64,000 nucleotides of DNA from Mesorhizobium sp. 65-26 (GTDB lineage: Bacteria > Pseudomonadota > Alphaproteobacteria > Rhizobiales > Rhizobiaceae): NCBI GenBank assembly GCA_001899205.1, contig MKVL01000025.1, positions 496,001-560,000 on the forward strand, given 5' to 3'. The notes beneath the pieces were generated by a model. That model saw nothing but the letters and a program-made list of their open reading frames with translations. It made no database searches and had not been told where the DNA came from. The position numbers and the translations under genes are program-made. The number at the start of each line of letters is the position of its first letter. Position 1 is the first letter of the stretch. Below are positions 45,965 to 56,581 of this stretch, piece by piece.

Positions 45965-46573
45965 ATGGACTTGTTGCGCCACAAGAAGACGGCTCCCGGT
46001 CGCGGCTTTCTCGACGATCAGTTCCTCATTGCCATGCCGGGCATGAAGGATGACCGTTTCGCGCGCTCGGTCATCTACATCTGCGCACACAGCGACGAGG
46101 GCGCGATGGGGCTGATCATCAATCAGACCCAGCAGATGCTGTTTCCCGACCTGCTCGTGCAACTCGGCATCATGGACGAGCAGGAGGCGATCCGCCTGCC
46201 GGCCCATGCGCGCGACTTCATCGTCCGCAATGGCGGGCCGGTCGACCGCAGCCGGGGCTTTGTCCTGCATTCCGGCGACTACAAGGTGGAATCGTCGCTC
46301 AGCGTGTCTGAAGACGTATGTCTGACCGCGACGGTCGACATCTTGCGGGCCATATCCGCCGGCCGTGGTCCCAGGCACGCGCTGATGGCGCTGGGCTATG
46401 CCGGTTGGGGCGCCGGCCAGCTCGAAAGCGAAATCGCGGAGAATGGCTGGCTTACCTGCCCGGCAAGCGCCGAGTTCCTGTTCGACGCTGACATCGACCG
46501 CACCTACGATCGCGTTCTGGCGTCGATCGGCGTCGATCTCGCACATCTCAGCGTCGCCGCCGGTCACGCCTGA
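45965..46573 (+). CDS. YqgE/AlgH family protein (UPF0301)
   Basis: A 202 aa protein with the YqgE signatures [39 protein letters not shown] (start) and [37 protein letters not shown] and [27 protein letters not shown] also match. Function is unknown; AlgH in Pseudomonas was linked to gene regulation. ATG 45965 is the only good match to the conserved N-terminus, although the frame is open from 45776. Its 3' end overlaps the end of the convergent EAL gene by 10 bp. Confidence 0.92.
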   Translation: MDLLRHKKTAPGRGFLDDQFLIAMPGMKDDRFARSVIYICAHSDEGAMGLIINQTQQMLFPDLLVQLGIMDEQEAIRLPAHARDFIVRNGGPVDRSRGFVLHSGDYKVESSLSVSEDVCLTATVDILRAISAGRGPRHALMALGYAGWGAGQLESEIAENGWLTCPASAEFLFDADIDRTYDRVLASIGVDLAHLSVAAGHA

Positions 46574-49452
46574 GCAAGCGGATACTGCTCTTTCAGGGCT
46601 TTCAGCACCTGGTCGGCGGGCATCGGCGCGCCGAACATGAAGCTCTGCACGTATTCGCAGCCCATTTGACGCAGCTCCAGCGCGTCACGTTCGTCGGCGA
46701 TGCCCTCGGCGACCACCGACAGGCCCAACTCATGCGCCATGTTGACCATCGACTTGATCAGCACCGCGCGCTTGGGCGTGTTGTCGTCGACGAAACTCCT
46801 GTCGATCTTGATCGTGTCGAAGGGAAAGCGGGTCAGGTAGGAGAGCGACGAATAGCCGGTGCCGAAATCGTCGAGTGACAGGCCGATGCCGAGCTGCTTC
46901 AGCTTGGTCAGCACGTGCGCCGTCTGCTCGGGGTTGTCCATGACCAGCGACTCGGTGAGCTCGAGCCGGAAGCAACGCGGCTTCAGATTGGCGCGCGCGA
47001 TCACCGAACGGACGTCGCTGACGAGGTCGCGTCGGATGAGCTGGCGGCTGGAAAGGTTGACCGATACCGACAGCGGTGCGTCGCCGATCTGCTTCTGCCA
47101 GGCGGCGAGATCTTCCGCCGCCTGCTGCATGGCGAACAGGCCGAGCTGGACGATCAGCCCGCAACTTTCTGCGACGGGAATGAAATCGGCCGGTGGGATC
47201 ATGCCGCGGCGCGGATGGTCCCAGCGCAGCAACGCCTCGAAGCCGGCGATGCTGCCGTCCTCCAGCCGCACGATCGGCTGGTAGGCGAGGGTGAACTCGC
47301 GCCGTTCGATGGCCCGGCGCAGATCCGATTCGAACTGCAGCCGATCGGTGCCGACAGTGCGGAATGCTGGCCGGAAGGGCTCGATCCTGTCGCCGCCGAA
47401 GCGCTTGGCCTGGTGCATGGCCAGCTCCGCGTCCTTGACCATGTCGTCGGCCGAGGTCTGCGCCGTCGTCCAGGTGATCAGGCCAATCGAGGCGGTCAGC
47501 ACGATCTCGCGTTTGGCGAAGGTGATCGGGTTGTTGATGGCGTGCTTGATGGCGTCGGCCACGGCGGCGATGCGCGCGGGGTCCTGCTCGGAAAGCAGCA
47601 TCAGCGCGAACTGGTCGCCGGCAAAGCGCGACAGCGAGTCCTTCGGCTTGAGCAGGCGGTGCAGGCGGCGCGCGATGGTCAGCAGGATGGTGTCGCCGGC
47701 CGAGATGCCGAGGCCGTCATTGACCTGCTTGAAGCGGTCGATATCCACGACGAAGACGGTCGGACGCACCTTCTCCTCCGTGCGCGCGATCGAGATGATC
47801 GCCTCCAGCCGGTTCATGAACAGTTCGCGGTTCGGCAGGCCGGTCAGATTGTCGTGCACGGCGTCGTGCAGCAGCCGTTCCTCGGACTTCTTCTGCTCGG
47901 TCACGTCGACCATCGTGCCGACGCAGCGTATGACCTCGCCGTCCGAGCCGATGACGGGGCGGGCGCGCAGCGTGAACCAATGATAATGGCCATCGGCGCC
48001 GCGCAGGCGAAAATTCTGCGAGACGCGCCCGCGCCGGTGCTCGAGCACCACGTCAAGCGTCGTGCGGAATGTGTCGCGATCGTCGGCATGCAGCACCGGC
48101 AGCCAGTTGCGGGCGGCCCCGCCGAGGCTGTTGGGCGCGAGGCCCAACTGGGCGCTGACGTCGGGCTTGGTCACGACGCGGTCGCGCAGCACGTCCCAGT
48201 CCCACACGATGTCGCCAGAGCCCGCGACCGCGAGCGCCTGGCGCTCGAGATCGGAGAACAGGCCCTGGTGCAGGGCGCCGCCGGCGAAGGCATGCTGCAT
48301 CACCGTGAAGCCGATCAGCAGGATGATCAGGATCAGCCCGCCGCCCAGCGCCGGCTGGGCGATGTCGTTGTCGAGCATGCCGGTAATCGCCATCCACGAC
48401 CCGCATAGCCATAGCAGCACCATGACCCAACTGGGTACCAGCATGATGGCGCGGTCATAACCGCGTATGCCGAGGAAGATGATGAGCCCGAGCCCCGTCA
48501 GCGCGGTCGCCGCGAACGAAATCCGGGCGATGCCGGCGGCGACGGCAGGATCGACGATGGCGACACCGGCGATCAGCACCAGGCCGAAGATCCAGACCAG
48601 CACGCCGTAGCTGAAATGCCCGTGCCATCGGTTGAGGTTGAGATAGGCGAACAGGAACACGACGAATGTCGCCGCCAGCGCCACCTCCGTGCCCGCTCGC
48701 CACATCTGCTCATTGCCGGGAGAGATCTCTATGATCTTGTTCAGGAAGCCGAAGTCGACGCAGATATAGGCAAGCACCGCCCAGGCCAACGCGGCCGTGG
48801 CCGGGAACATCGAGGTTCCCTTGACGACGAACAGGATCGTCAGGAACAGCGCTAGCAGGCCGGCGATGCCGATGACGATGCCGCGAAACAGCGTATAGGA
48901 ATTGACCGAATCCTTGTAGGATTCAGGATCCCACAGATAGACCTGCGGCAGTTTCGGCGATGCCAGTTCGGCAATGAAGGTAATGACCGTTCCGGGGTTC
49001 AGCGTCACCCGGAAGACGTCGGCATCGGGGCTGGTCTGGCGATCGAGCGCGAAGCCCTCGCTCGGCGTGATGGCGGCGATGCGCGTCGAGCCGAGGTCGG
49101 GCCAGAAGATGCCGGAATTGACCAGGCGGAAGTGTGGCGCGACGATCAGGCGATCGAGCTGCTGGTCGGTGGTGTTGGCAAGGGCGAACACGGCCCAGTC
49201 GCCGGTCGAGCGCGCGTCATTGGCCTCGACCTCGATGCGGCGCACGATGCCGTCTGGTCCGGGCGCGGTCGAGACCTGGAAGTTCTCGCCCTGATTCCGG
49301 TAGATTTCGACGGCCCCCGAAAGGTCGAGCGCGACATCGTCGCGGGCGATCTTGATCGGCTCCACGGCATAAGCCGAGCCCGCCGCGCAAAGCGTCACGA
49401 TTGCCGCGAGTATGAAGGCGAACAGCGGCCCGTTGCGCAGGAAGTTCGTCAA
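46564..49452 (-). CDS. Membrane PAS-GGDEF-EAL protein, probable c-di-GMP phosphodiesterase
   Basis: A 962 aa signalling protein. In order: signal peptide/first helix, a periplasmic domain of about 150 residues, about seven membrane helices (about residues 185-370, like a 7TMR-DISM module), a PAS domain (about 390-510), GGDEF (about 525-680) and EAL (about 700-945). The GGDEF motif is degenerate: [10 protein letters not shown]. The EAL domain looks active, with [42 protein letters not shown] and VVAEGI all present. It should degrade c-di-GMP, with the GGDEF half perhaps regulatory. It ends the thrC-M16-rimJ-EAL run; rimJ is 3 bp upstream. Confidence 0.93.
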   Translation of the reverse strand: MTNFLRNGPLFAFILAAIVTLCAAGSAYAVEPIKIARDDVALDLSGAVEIYRNQGENFQVSTAPGPDGIVRRIEVEANDARSTGDWAVFALANTTDQQLDRLIVAPHFRLVNSGIFWPDLGSTRIAAITPSEGFALDRQTSPDADVFRVTLNPGTVITFIAELASPKLPQVYLWDPESYKDSVNSYTLFRGIVIGIAGLLALFLTILFVVKGTSMFPATAALAWAVLAYICVDFGFLNKIIEISPGNEQMWRAGTEVALAATFVVFLFAYLNLNRWHGHFSYGVLVWIFGLVLIAGVAIVDPAVAAGIARISFAATALTGLGLIIFLGIRGYDRAIMLVPSWVMVLLWLCGSWMAITGMLDNDIAQPALGGGLILIILLIGFTVMQHAFAGGALHQGLFSDLERQALAVAGSGDIVWDWDVLRDRVVTKPDVSAQLGLAPNSLGGAARNWLPVLHADDRDTFRTTLDVVLEHRRGRVSQNFRLRGADGHYHWFTLRARPVIGSDGEVIRCVGTMVDVTEQKKSEERLLHDAVHDNLTGLPNRELFMNRLEAIISIARTEEKVRPTVFVVDIDRFKQVNDGLGISAGDTILLTIARRLHRLLKPKDSLSRFAGDQFALMLLSEQDPARIAAVADAIKHAINNPITFAKREIVLTASIGLITWTTAQTSADDMVKDAELAMHQAKRFGGDRIEPFRPAFRTVGTDRLQFESDLRRAIERREFTLAYQPIVRLEDGSIAGFEALLRWDHPRRGMIPPADFIPVAESCGLIVQLGLFAMQQAAEDLAAWQKQIGDAPLSVSVNLSSRQLIRRDLVSDVRSVIARANLKPRCFRLELTESLVMDNPEQTAHVLTKLKQLGIGLSLDDFGTGYSSLSYLTRFPFDTIKIDRSFVDDNTPKRAVLIKSMVNMAHELGLSVVAEGIADERDALELRQMGCEYVQSFMFGAPMPADQVLKALKEQYPLAQA

Positions 49453-49455
49453 AAA

Positions 49456-50052
49456 TCAGCCCTTTGTTCCGACGCCCGGCGGATCGTCCGCGATCCGGGC
49501 GTAGAGGTAGTGATCCTGCCAGATGCCGTTGATCCTGAGATAGGATCGCAGCAGTCCTTCGCGCCGGAATCCGGCTTTTTCAAGCACGCGGATCGACCTG
49601 ATGTTGTCGGGAATACAGGCAGCTTCGATCCGGTGCAACCTCAGCGTATCGAAGCCGAAGCGGCAGACCACCTTGACCGCGTCGGTCATCAGTCCGCGCC
49701 CGCCGAAGCGCTCGCCGATCCAGTAGCCGACATGGCCGCTCTGGGCGACGCCGTGGCGGATATTGCCGAGCGTGATGCCCCCGGCCAGCTTGCCGCTCGC
49801 CTTCTCGAAGATGAACAGGGCGATGGCCGTGCCTTGCGCGTAGTCCTCGCGGTAGCGACCGATGCGGTGCCGCCAGGCCGCTCGCTCGAGCTCGTCAGGC
49901 GTCCAGCGCGGTTCCCATGGCTCGAGAAACGCGCGGCTCTCGCCGCGCAGCGTCGACCATTCCCGATAGTCGTTGGTCAGCGGCACGCGCAGTGTGACGA
50001 GGTCGCCCTTCAGCGCCGGCAGGTCGCGGCGAAAGAAAGGAAGCGCGAACAC
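49456..50052 (-). CDS. RimJ/RimL-like GNAT acetyltransferase
   Basis: A 198 aa acetyltransferase resembling ribosomal-protein-S5-alanine N-acetyltransferase. LPALKGDLVTLRVPLTNDYREWSTLRGESRAFLEPWEP opens the fold. The acetyl-CoA loop is GYWIGERFGGRGLMTDAVKVV near residues 120-140, with RIEAACIPDNIRSIRVLEKAGFRREGLLRSYLRINGIWQDHYLYA after it. That ending is typical of RimJ. It begins 15 bp after the M16 peptidase stop and runs into the EAL gene, so the three are probably co-transcribed. Confidence 0.9.
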   Translation of the reverse strand: MFALPFFRRDLPALKGDLVTLRVPLTNDYREWSTLRGESRAFLEPWEPRWTPDELERAAWRHRIGRYREDYAQGTAIALFIFEKASGKLAGGITLGNIRHGVAQSGHVGYWIGERFGGRGLMTDAVKVVCRFGFDTLRLHRIEAACIPDNIRSIRVLEKAGFRREGLLRSYLRINGIWQDHYLYARIADDPPGVGTKG

Positions 50053-50067
50053 GATTTCTTGAACGGA

Positions 50068-51360
50068 TCAGACGGCGAGCTTGCGGGCCGACGTCTGATG
50101 GCCCGAAAGCGCGTCAAGGATTGTCTCGTAGGGTGCCAGCGTGCCGACCGGTCCGACCGCTGTCAGCGTCGGACGGGTCAAGAAGAGGCGGGACGACAGG
50201 TCGGTCAGCCGCTCGACCGTCAGCGCGGCCAGCCGGTCCATCAGTTCCTCCTTGGCGATGGGGCGTCCGAACAGCAGCAATTGCCTGGCGATCTGCGAGG
50301 CGCGGCTGGCCGGGCTTTCGGCCGACATGATCAGGCCGGCGCGATACTGCGCGCGCGCCCGGTCGAGTTCCTCCTGCAGGATGCTCTCTCCGGCCTTCTG
50401 CAGTTCGTCGATGATGACAGGGACCAGTTCGGCGATATCGCTCTGTCCGGTCGCCGCATGGACGCCGAAGACGCCGGTGTCGGAAAATCCCCAGTGGAAC
50501 GCATAGACCGAATAGCACAGGCCGCGCTTCTCGCGGACCTCCTGGAACAGCCGGGACGACATACCGCCGCCGAGGATCATCGACAGCACCTGCGAGGCAT
50601 AGAAGTCGCGCACATGGTAGGCGCGGCCCTCGAAGCCAAGCACGATCTGCGCGTCCATCAGGTCGCGGTTCTCGCGGAAGTCGCCGCCGACATACTGGGC
50701 GTATTGCGGGATGGTCCCGTCGGCCTTGCTGCGGAAGCCGCCAAGCTGCTTTTCCACCTCGCGCACGAATGTGTCGTGCTTGATGTCACCGGCGGCTACG
50801 ATCACCATGCGCTCGGCGCCGTACTGCCGCTCGATGAAGTCGTGCAACTGCTTGGAGGTGAAGGATTTCACCGTCTCGGGCGTGCCCAGGATGGAACGGC
50901 CGATCGTCTGGTGGCGGAACGCCGTCTCGGTGAAGCGATCGAAGACGATATCGTCGGGCGTGTCGTGCGCGGCGCCGATCTCCTGCAGGATCACGTGCTG
51001 CTCGCGCTCGAGCTCCTGCGGGTCGAATTCCGATTCCTGAAGGATGTCGGCCAGGATGTCGACGGCCAGCGGCACGTCGTCGGAAAGCACCCGGGCGTAG
51101 TAGGAGGTCGTTTCGACGCTGGTGGCGGCGTTGATCTCGCCGCCGACATTCTCGATTTCCGAGGCGATCTCGAAGGCCGAGCGCCGCCTGGTGCCCTTGA
51201 AAGCCATGTGCTCGAGCAGGTGGGCCATGCCATGCTCTTCGTCGCGCTCATTGCGCGCACCGGACTTCACCCAGGCGCCTAAGGCAACGGATTCAATGCT
51301 GGGAAGGGTTTCGGTGGCGACTGTCAGGCCGTTCGACAGACGGCTTACCTCAACACCCAT
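50068..51360 (-). CDS. M16 family zinc peptidase (mitochondrial-processing-peptidase-like)
   Basis: A 430 aa pitrilysin/insulinase-family protein with the inverted zinc motif H-x-x-E-H (AHLLEHMAFKGT) near residues 47-58. The downstream glutamate is about 75 residues later, in LEREQHVILQEIGAAHD. The second half-domain is intact (LGGGMSSRLFQEVREKRGLCYSVYAF). It resembles the alphaproteobacterial ancestor of mitochondrial processing peptidase. It may process periplasmic or imported peptides; no signal peptide is seen. The thrC stop is 14 bp upstream, so it is part of that operon. Confidence 0.94.
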   Translation of the reverse strand: MGVEVSRLSNGLTVATETLPSIESVALGAWVKSGARNERDEEHGMAHLLEHMAFKGTRRRSAFEIASEIENVGGEINAATSVETTSYYARVLSDDVPLAVDILADILQESEFDPQELEREQHVILQEIGAAHDTPDDIVFDRFTETAFRHQTIGRSILGTPETVKSFTSKQLHDFIERQYGAERMVIVAAGDIKHDTFVREVEKQLGGFRSKADGTIPQYAQYVGGDFRENRDLMDAQIVLGFEGRAYHVRDFYASQVLSMILGGGMSSRLFQEVREKRGLCYSVYAFHWGFSDTGVFGVHAATGQSDIAELVPVIIDELQKAGESILQEELDRARAQYRAGLIMSAESPASRASQIARQLLLFGRPIAKEELMDRLAALTVERLTDLSSRLFLTRPTLTAVGPVGTLAPYETILDALSGHQTSARKLAV

Positions 51361-51374
51361 ATGGACTGCACTCC

Positions 51375-52772
51375 TTACCGCGCCGCTCGCGCGCGGCGGC
51401 TGACATGATCTTCCACCATTTTAAGGTCGGATGGAAGTACCGTGTATTTTTCCTCGGCTTCCATCAATCCGCCCAGCCAGGCGGGCAGGGCGGGCACCAC
51501 GCCGCAGGCGGCCTCGACCGCGGCGGGGAACTTTGCCGGATGCGCGGTTGCCAGAACCACCATCGGTGTTGCGCCGCCAGCCTTGCCGGCCGCCACCTGC
51601 ATTGCCGCGGCGGTGTGCGGGTCGAGCAGATAGCCGGAGGCGGACAGCGTCGAGCGGATCCTCGCGGCGACATCGCCCATGGTGGCGCGGCCGGCGTCGA
51701 ACTCTGAGCGGATGGCGGCGATCTCGTTGGCTTCGATCGTGAAGGCTCCGGACTGCTTCAGCCCGTTCATGTAGCGGCGCACGGTCGCAGGCTCGCGGCC
51801 GGATGCCTCGAACAGCAGGCGTTCGAAATTCGACGAAACCTGGATGTCCATGGACGGCGAGGTTGTGGCGAACACGCCCTTCGTGCGGTACTCGCCCGTG
51901 GCCAGCGTGCGGGCCAGGATGTCGTTGTCGTTGGTTGCGATGACCAGCCGCTCGATCGGCAAGCCCATGCGCTTGGCCGCGTAGCCGGCGAAGATATCGC
52001 CGAAATTCCCGGTCGGAACGGTGAAGGACACCGGCCGGTCGGGTGCGCCGAGCGAGAGCGCCGAGGAGAAATAGTAGACGATCTGGGCCATGATGCGTGC
52101 CCAGTTGATCGAGTTGACGCCCGACAGCGAGACACGGTCGCGGAAGGCGTGATCGTTGAACATGTCCTTCACCAGGCCCTGGCAATCATCGAAATTGCCT
52201 TCAATCGACAGCGCATGGACATTGGCGGCCTTCGAGGTGGTCATCTGGCGCTGCTGCACCGGCGAGACCTTGCCGTGCGGGAACAGGATGAAGATGTCGG
52301 TGCGATCGCGCCCGGCGAAGGCATCGATGGCCGCGCCGCCGGTGTCGCCCGAAGTTGCACCGACGATCGTGGCCCGCCGGTCATGTTCGGCAAGCACGTG
52401 ATCCATCAGCCGCGCGAGCAACTGCATGGCGACGTCCTTGAAGGCGAGAGTCGGGCCATGGAAGAGTTCGAGGACGAAGGTGTCGGCGCCGGTTTGGACG
52501 AGCGGGCAGACGGCTTCGTGGCGGAAGGTGGCATAGGCCTCGCGCACGAGACGCTCGAAGACCGGCGCGGCGATCTCGCCGCCGAGGAAGGGCGTAAGCA
52601 CGCGGATCGCCAGGTCGGGGTAGGCAAGGCCGCGCATTGCGCGGATGTCGGCCGCCGAGAAATGAGGCCATTCGCGCGGCACGTAGAGCCCGCCGTCGCG
52701 CGCCAGGCCGGCCAGCACCGCGTCGGAAAATCCAAGCACGGGGGCCTCCCCGCGGGTACTCACATATTGCAT
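51375..52772 (-). CDS. thrC: Threonine synthase
   Basis: A 465 aa PLP-dependent enzyme that converts O-phosphohomoserine to threonine. The N-terminus MQYVSTRGEAPVLGFSDAVLAGLARDGGLYVP is the family start. The PLP lysine is in HGPTLAFKDVAMQLLARL near residue 113. VGATSGDTGGAAIDAF and VPTGNFGDIFAGY bind the phosphates. ATG 52772 is preferred over GTG 52799 and ATG 52781. Together with thrB at 42 kb this gives two of the three threonine-branch steps. First gene of the minus-strand run. Confidence 0.96.
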   Translation of the reverse strand: MQYVSTRGEAPVLGFSDAVLAGLARDGGLYVPREWPHFSAADIRAMRGLAYPDLAIRVLTPFLGGEIAAPVFERLVREAYATFRHEAVCPLVQTGADTFVLELFHGPTLAFKDVAMQLLARLMDHVLAEHDRRATIVGATSGDTGGAAIDAFAGRDRTDIFILFPHGKVSPVQQRQMTTSKAANVHALSIEGNFDDCQGLVKDMFNDHAFRDRVSLSGVNSINWARIMAQIVYYFSSALSLGAPDRPVSFTVPTGNFGDIFAGYAAKRMGLPIERLVIATNDNDILARTLATGEYRTKGVFATTSPSMDIQVSSNFERLLFEASGREPATVRRYMNGLKQSGAFTIEANEIAAIRSEFDAGRATMGDVAARIRSTLSASGYLLDPHTAAAMQVAAGKAGGATPMVVLATAHPAKFPAAVEAACGVVPALPAWLGGLMEAEEKYTVLPSDLKMVEDHVSRRARAAR

Positions 52773-52900
52773 CGCCACCATTCCATTGCCGTCCGGCACC
52801 GTGCCTATGGCAAACTGGTTAATTTCTGCGCGGGCTCCAGTCGCATTTTCGCCGCGCGGTTGATATACGTCACCAGCTTTGCGAGAGGGAAGTGCGTTCC

Positions 52901-53605
52901 ATGGGGTTTAATTCGTTCAACCGTCGCTTTTTCGCGGGTCTCGGGCTCGCGGGCTTTATGCTTGCCGCCGCCGGTTGCCAATCGAGCGACAGCGGGTTTC
53001 TCGGCTTCGGTAAGAAGGACACCTCGCCACCGCCTCCGCAGGACCCCAAGGTGCTCGCCAGCCAACTTCGCGCCTACTGCCCGAAAGTGACGGTCAAGGA
53101 TGGCGGCGCTTTCTTCAACAATTCGGCAAAGGACGTCCAGAAGCCGAAATCCCGGAAGAAGACCGATGTGGCGCAGGATACGCCGCCCGCCGACGAGGCC
53201 ACGCCGCAGGACGATTCGAACCGCATCATCTACCAGGCCTCCATCACCGACATGACCCGCGATTGCGACAGCAGCGGCGGCTCGCTCAAGATGAAGATAG
53301 CCGTAGCAGGCCGCATCGTTCCCGGGCCGAGGTTCTCGCCCGGCACGGTGACGCTGCCGATCCGCATCTCCGTGGTGCATGGCAGCGATGTGCTTTATTC
53401 CCAGCTTCATCCCTACCAGGTCCAGGCCACCGATCCTGCGACGGCCACCCAGTTCGTCTTCACCGACGACAACATAGTTGTTCCCCTGCCGTCGGCGCAG
53501 GACTATCTGGGGGTCGTCGGCTTCGACGAAGGCGGGTCAAAGGCCACGGCGGAAAAGGGCAAGAAGTCCAGCAAGCACAGGGAGAAGGTCGCCGCCACGA
53601 ACTGA
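52901..53605 (+). CDS. Hypothetical lipoprotein
   Basis: A 234 aa protein with an N-terminal signal ending in the lipobox LAAAGCQ near residue 29, then a proline-rich linker (DTSPPPPQDPKV) and a domain with ASQLRAYCPKVTVKDGGAFFN. A Lys-rich, low-complexity section (KDVQKPKSRKKTDVAQDTPPADEATPQDD) is followed by the beta-rich part LKMKIAVAGRIVPGPRFSPGTVTLPIRISVVHG. The tail is Lys-rich. I know of no functional assignment; such lipoproteins recur in Rhizobiales. It is divergent from thrC. Confidence 0.75.
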   Translation: MGFNSFNRRFFAGLGLAGFMLAAAGCQSSDSGFLGFGKKDTSPPPPQDPKVLASQLRAYCPKVTVKDGGAFFNNSAKDVQKPKSRKKTDVAQDTPPADEATPQDDSNRIIYQASITDMTRDCDSSGGSLKMKIAVAGRIVPGPRFSPGTVTLPIRISVVHGSDVLYSQLHPYQVQATDPATATQFVFTDDNIVVPLPSAQDYLGVVGFDEGGSKATAEKGKKSSKHREKVAATN

Positions 53606-53729
53606 CGGCGCCTGCATTTTGCGGCCAGGTGAAACATCTGGTGTCGTATGAATGCCGCAAGGAAAGCCGATTGAAGCGGGATGCCTTTGCATTCCGGCCC
53701 GGATTTGGCGATCCCGTGGGCTTTGGTGG

Positions 53730-54419
53730 TCAGGCGTCGGCCGACCACTCCGACAGGGCCGCGATCACGCCTTTCAATTCAGCCCAGCGCCGGATGACGG
53801 TCTCCGCGCCGGCTTCCGTCAGCGCGTCGGCGTGGCCGGGATAGCTGTGGGAGGCGCCGGTGAAGCCGATCACCCGCATCCCGGCCGCTGCGGCCCCGGC
53901 AACTCCGTGCACTGAATCCTCGATCACGAAGGTGTTCTTCGGATTTGCCCCGAGCTTCTCGGCGGCGAACAGGAACACGTCGGGGGCCGGCTTGGTCTTC
54001 TTGCTCGGCAGGTCGAGCGCCGAGAAGATGCGGCCGGCGAAGAACGGCAGCAGCCCCACCTTTTCCAGCATGAATTCGATGCGCTCGGAGCGCGAGTTCG
54101 AGCAGATGCAGCGCGGCACGGTGACCGCCGCCACCGCCTCGCGGACGCCGTCTATGGCGCGCACGTCGCTGCGCAGGCGGCGGTCGACGAGTTCCTCGGC
54201 TCGGTCGATCAGCGACGCCTGCAGCGGGATGTGGGACTTTTCCTCGACCCGCATCATGATGTCCTTGAAGGTCAGGCCGGCATAGCTCTCGGCGATCTCC
54301 TCGGCCGATATCTCGTACCCGGCCGATGTCAGAAGCTCCGCCTCGACGCGCGCGGCAATGATTTCGGAATCGACGAGCACGCCGTCGCAATCGAAGATGA
54401 CAAGATCTGGCTGGGGCAT
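53730..54419 (-). CDS. HAD-superfamily hydrolase (beta-phosphoglucomutase-like)
   Basis: A 229 aa HAD subfamily IA phosphatase. Motif I is LVIFDCDGVLVDSE at residues 6-19, motif II ICSNSRSERIEFML near 110, and motifs III/IV are KPAPDVFLFAAEKLG and VIEDSVHGVAGAAAAGMRVIGF near 145-185. The helical cap is of the CbbY/PGMB type. Substrate unknown; phosphosugars are most usual. Divergent from ccrM with a 173 bp gap. Confidence 0.88.
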   Translation of the reverse strand: MPQPDLVIFDCDGVLVDSEIIAARVEAELLTSAGYEISAEEIAESYAGLTFKDIMMRVEEKSHIPLQASLIDRAEELVDRRLRSDVRAIDGVREAVAAVTVPRCICSNSRSERIEFMLEKVGLLPFFAGRIFSALDLPSKKTKPAPDVFLFAAEKLGANPKNTFVIEDSVHGVAGAAAAGMRVIGFTGASHSYPGHADALTEAGAETVIRRWAELKGVIAALSEWSADA

Positions 54420-54541
54420 GGCAATCCGGAAACGCGGGAGGAGGTTGGCCTATCGGCTCAGGCGGCGCGGCATACACCAATGGACCGATCTTCGCAAACC
54501 GTGACACGCGTGACTGATCCTTCACCGAATGTTTACGCTGA

Positions 54542-55726
<1,185 letters not shown>

Positions 55727-55760
55727 TCGTACCTCCGTTGAAGTTGAATCAGAACCTCAA

Positions 55761-55862
55761 CGCATGACCCCGAAAATCGGAATCGATTTTCGGAAAGGAT
55801 CATGCGCCAAATCAAAGTGTTAGAGCGTCCTTTGCGCGTCCTGAAGGACGCGCGGCGCTCTA
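55761..55862. repeat. Intergenic mosaic palindromic element, copy 5
   Basis: Two hairpins. The first has arms CGCATGA (55761-55767) and TCATGCG (55800-55806) with an inner CCGAAAATCG-GAAT-CGATTTTCGG. The linker AAATCAAAGTGTTAGAGCGT (55809-55828) is shared with the element at 7510. The second has AGAGCG...CGCTCT enclosing GCGCGTCC-TGAA-GGACGCGC. It sits between convergent ccrM and the HAD gene and is nearly identical to the copy at 44831. About 100 bp with two palindromes fits the RIME class. Confidence 0.82.
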
Positions 55863-55886
55863 ACGGATCGGCTCAACCGATTCGGA

Positions 55887-56498
55887 TCACACGCCGATCC
55901 CGTAGCGTTCAAGGTCCGCTCTAAGCATCCCGGCGTCGGTGAACAACACCGACTGCCATCCGGCCGCCCTGGCGCCTTCCACGTTCTTCTGGCTGTCGTC
56001 GATGAACAGCGTGGCGGCCGGTTCGAGATCGAACGAGGCGATGTGGTGGTCGTAGATTGCCTTGTCCGGCTTGATCAGGCCGATCTCGCCCGAAACCGTG
56101 ACGCCGCGCGGACGATTGAGGAAGGCGAAGCGCTGGCGCGCTTCATCGAACGTGTCGGAAGCGAAATTTGTCAGCATCGTCACGTCGCGTCCGCCGTCGA
56201 TCAGCGTCTCCATGATGGCGACGCTGTCGTCATAGGCGTGGGGAACCATCTCGTGCCAGTGGCGACGGAAGTTGCGGATGTTCTCGGCGTGGTCGGGATG
56301 TTCGGCGATGAGCAAGGCTTCGGCCTCGTCCCACGTGCGACCGCGGTCCTGCTCGATGTTCCAGTCATGCGTGCAGACATTGTCGAAGAACCATTGCCGC
56401 TGCGCCGCGTCGGGGATCAGCCGGCTGAACGGCAGGTTCGGATCGTAATGGATCAGCACCTTGCCGATGTCGAAGACGATGTGGCGGATTTCGGTCAT
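55887..56498 (-). CDS. HAD-superfamily hydrolase (YihX-like)
   Basis: A 203 aa HAD-IA hydrolase. Motif I reads VFDIGKVLIHYDP near residues 8-20, where the second aspartate is replaced by Gly as in YihX-type and haloacid-type relatives. Motif II is MLTNFASDTFDEA, motif III/IV GLIKPDKAIYDHHIASF and LFIDDSQKNVEGARAAGWQ. The ATG at 56498 has AAAGGA about 8 nt upstream and is preferred over the upstream in-frame start at 56525. Substrate not known. It converges on the repeat between it and ccrM. Confidence 0.86.
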   Translation of the reverse strand: MTEIRHIVFDIGKVLIHYDPNLPFSRLIPDAAQRQWFFDNVCTHDWNIEQDRGRTWDEAEALLIAEHPDHAENIRNFRRHWHEMVPHAYDDSVAIMETLIDGGRDVTMLTNFASDTFDEARQRFAFLNRPRGVTVSGEIGLIKPDKAIYDHHIASFDLEPAATLFIDDSQKNVEGARAAGWQSVLFTDAGMLRADLERYGIGV

Positions 56499-56581
56499 GC
56501 TGGTCCTTTCCATGCGGGCGTTCATTCTCGATGCATGTCGCGTGGCCGCCAGCGGCGGTTCAGCGAGGCACGGCGGTCGCT

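Noticed and set aside
46915-51282. Long plus-strand open frames opposite the EAL protein and M16 peptidase
   Set aside because: They overlap genes with intact catalytic motifs and have no ribosome sites, signal peptides or recognisable families.
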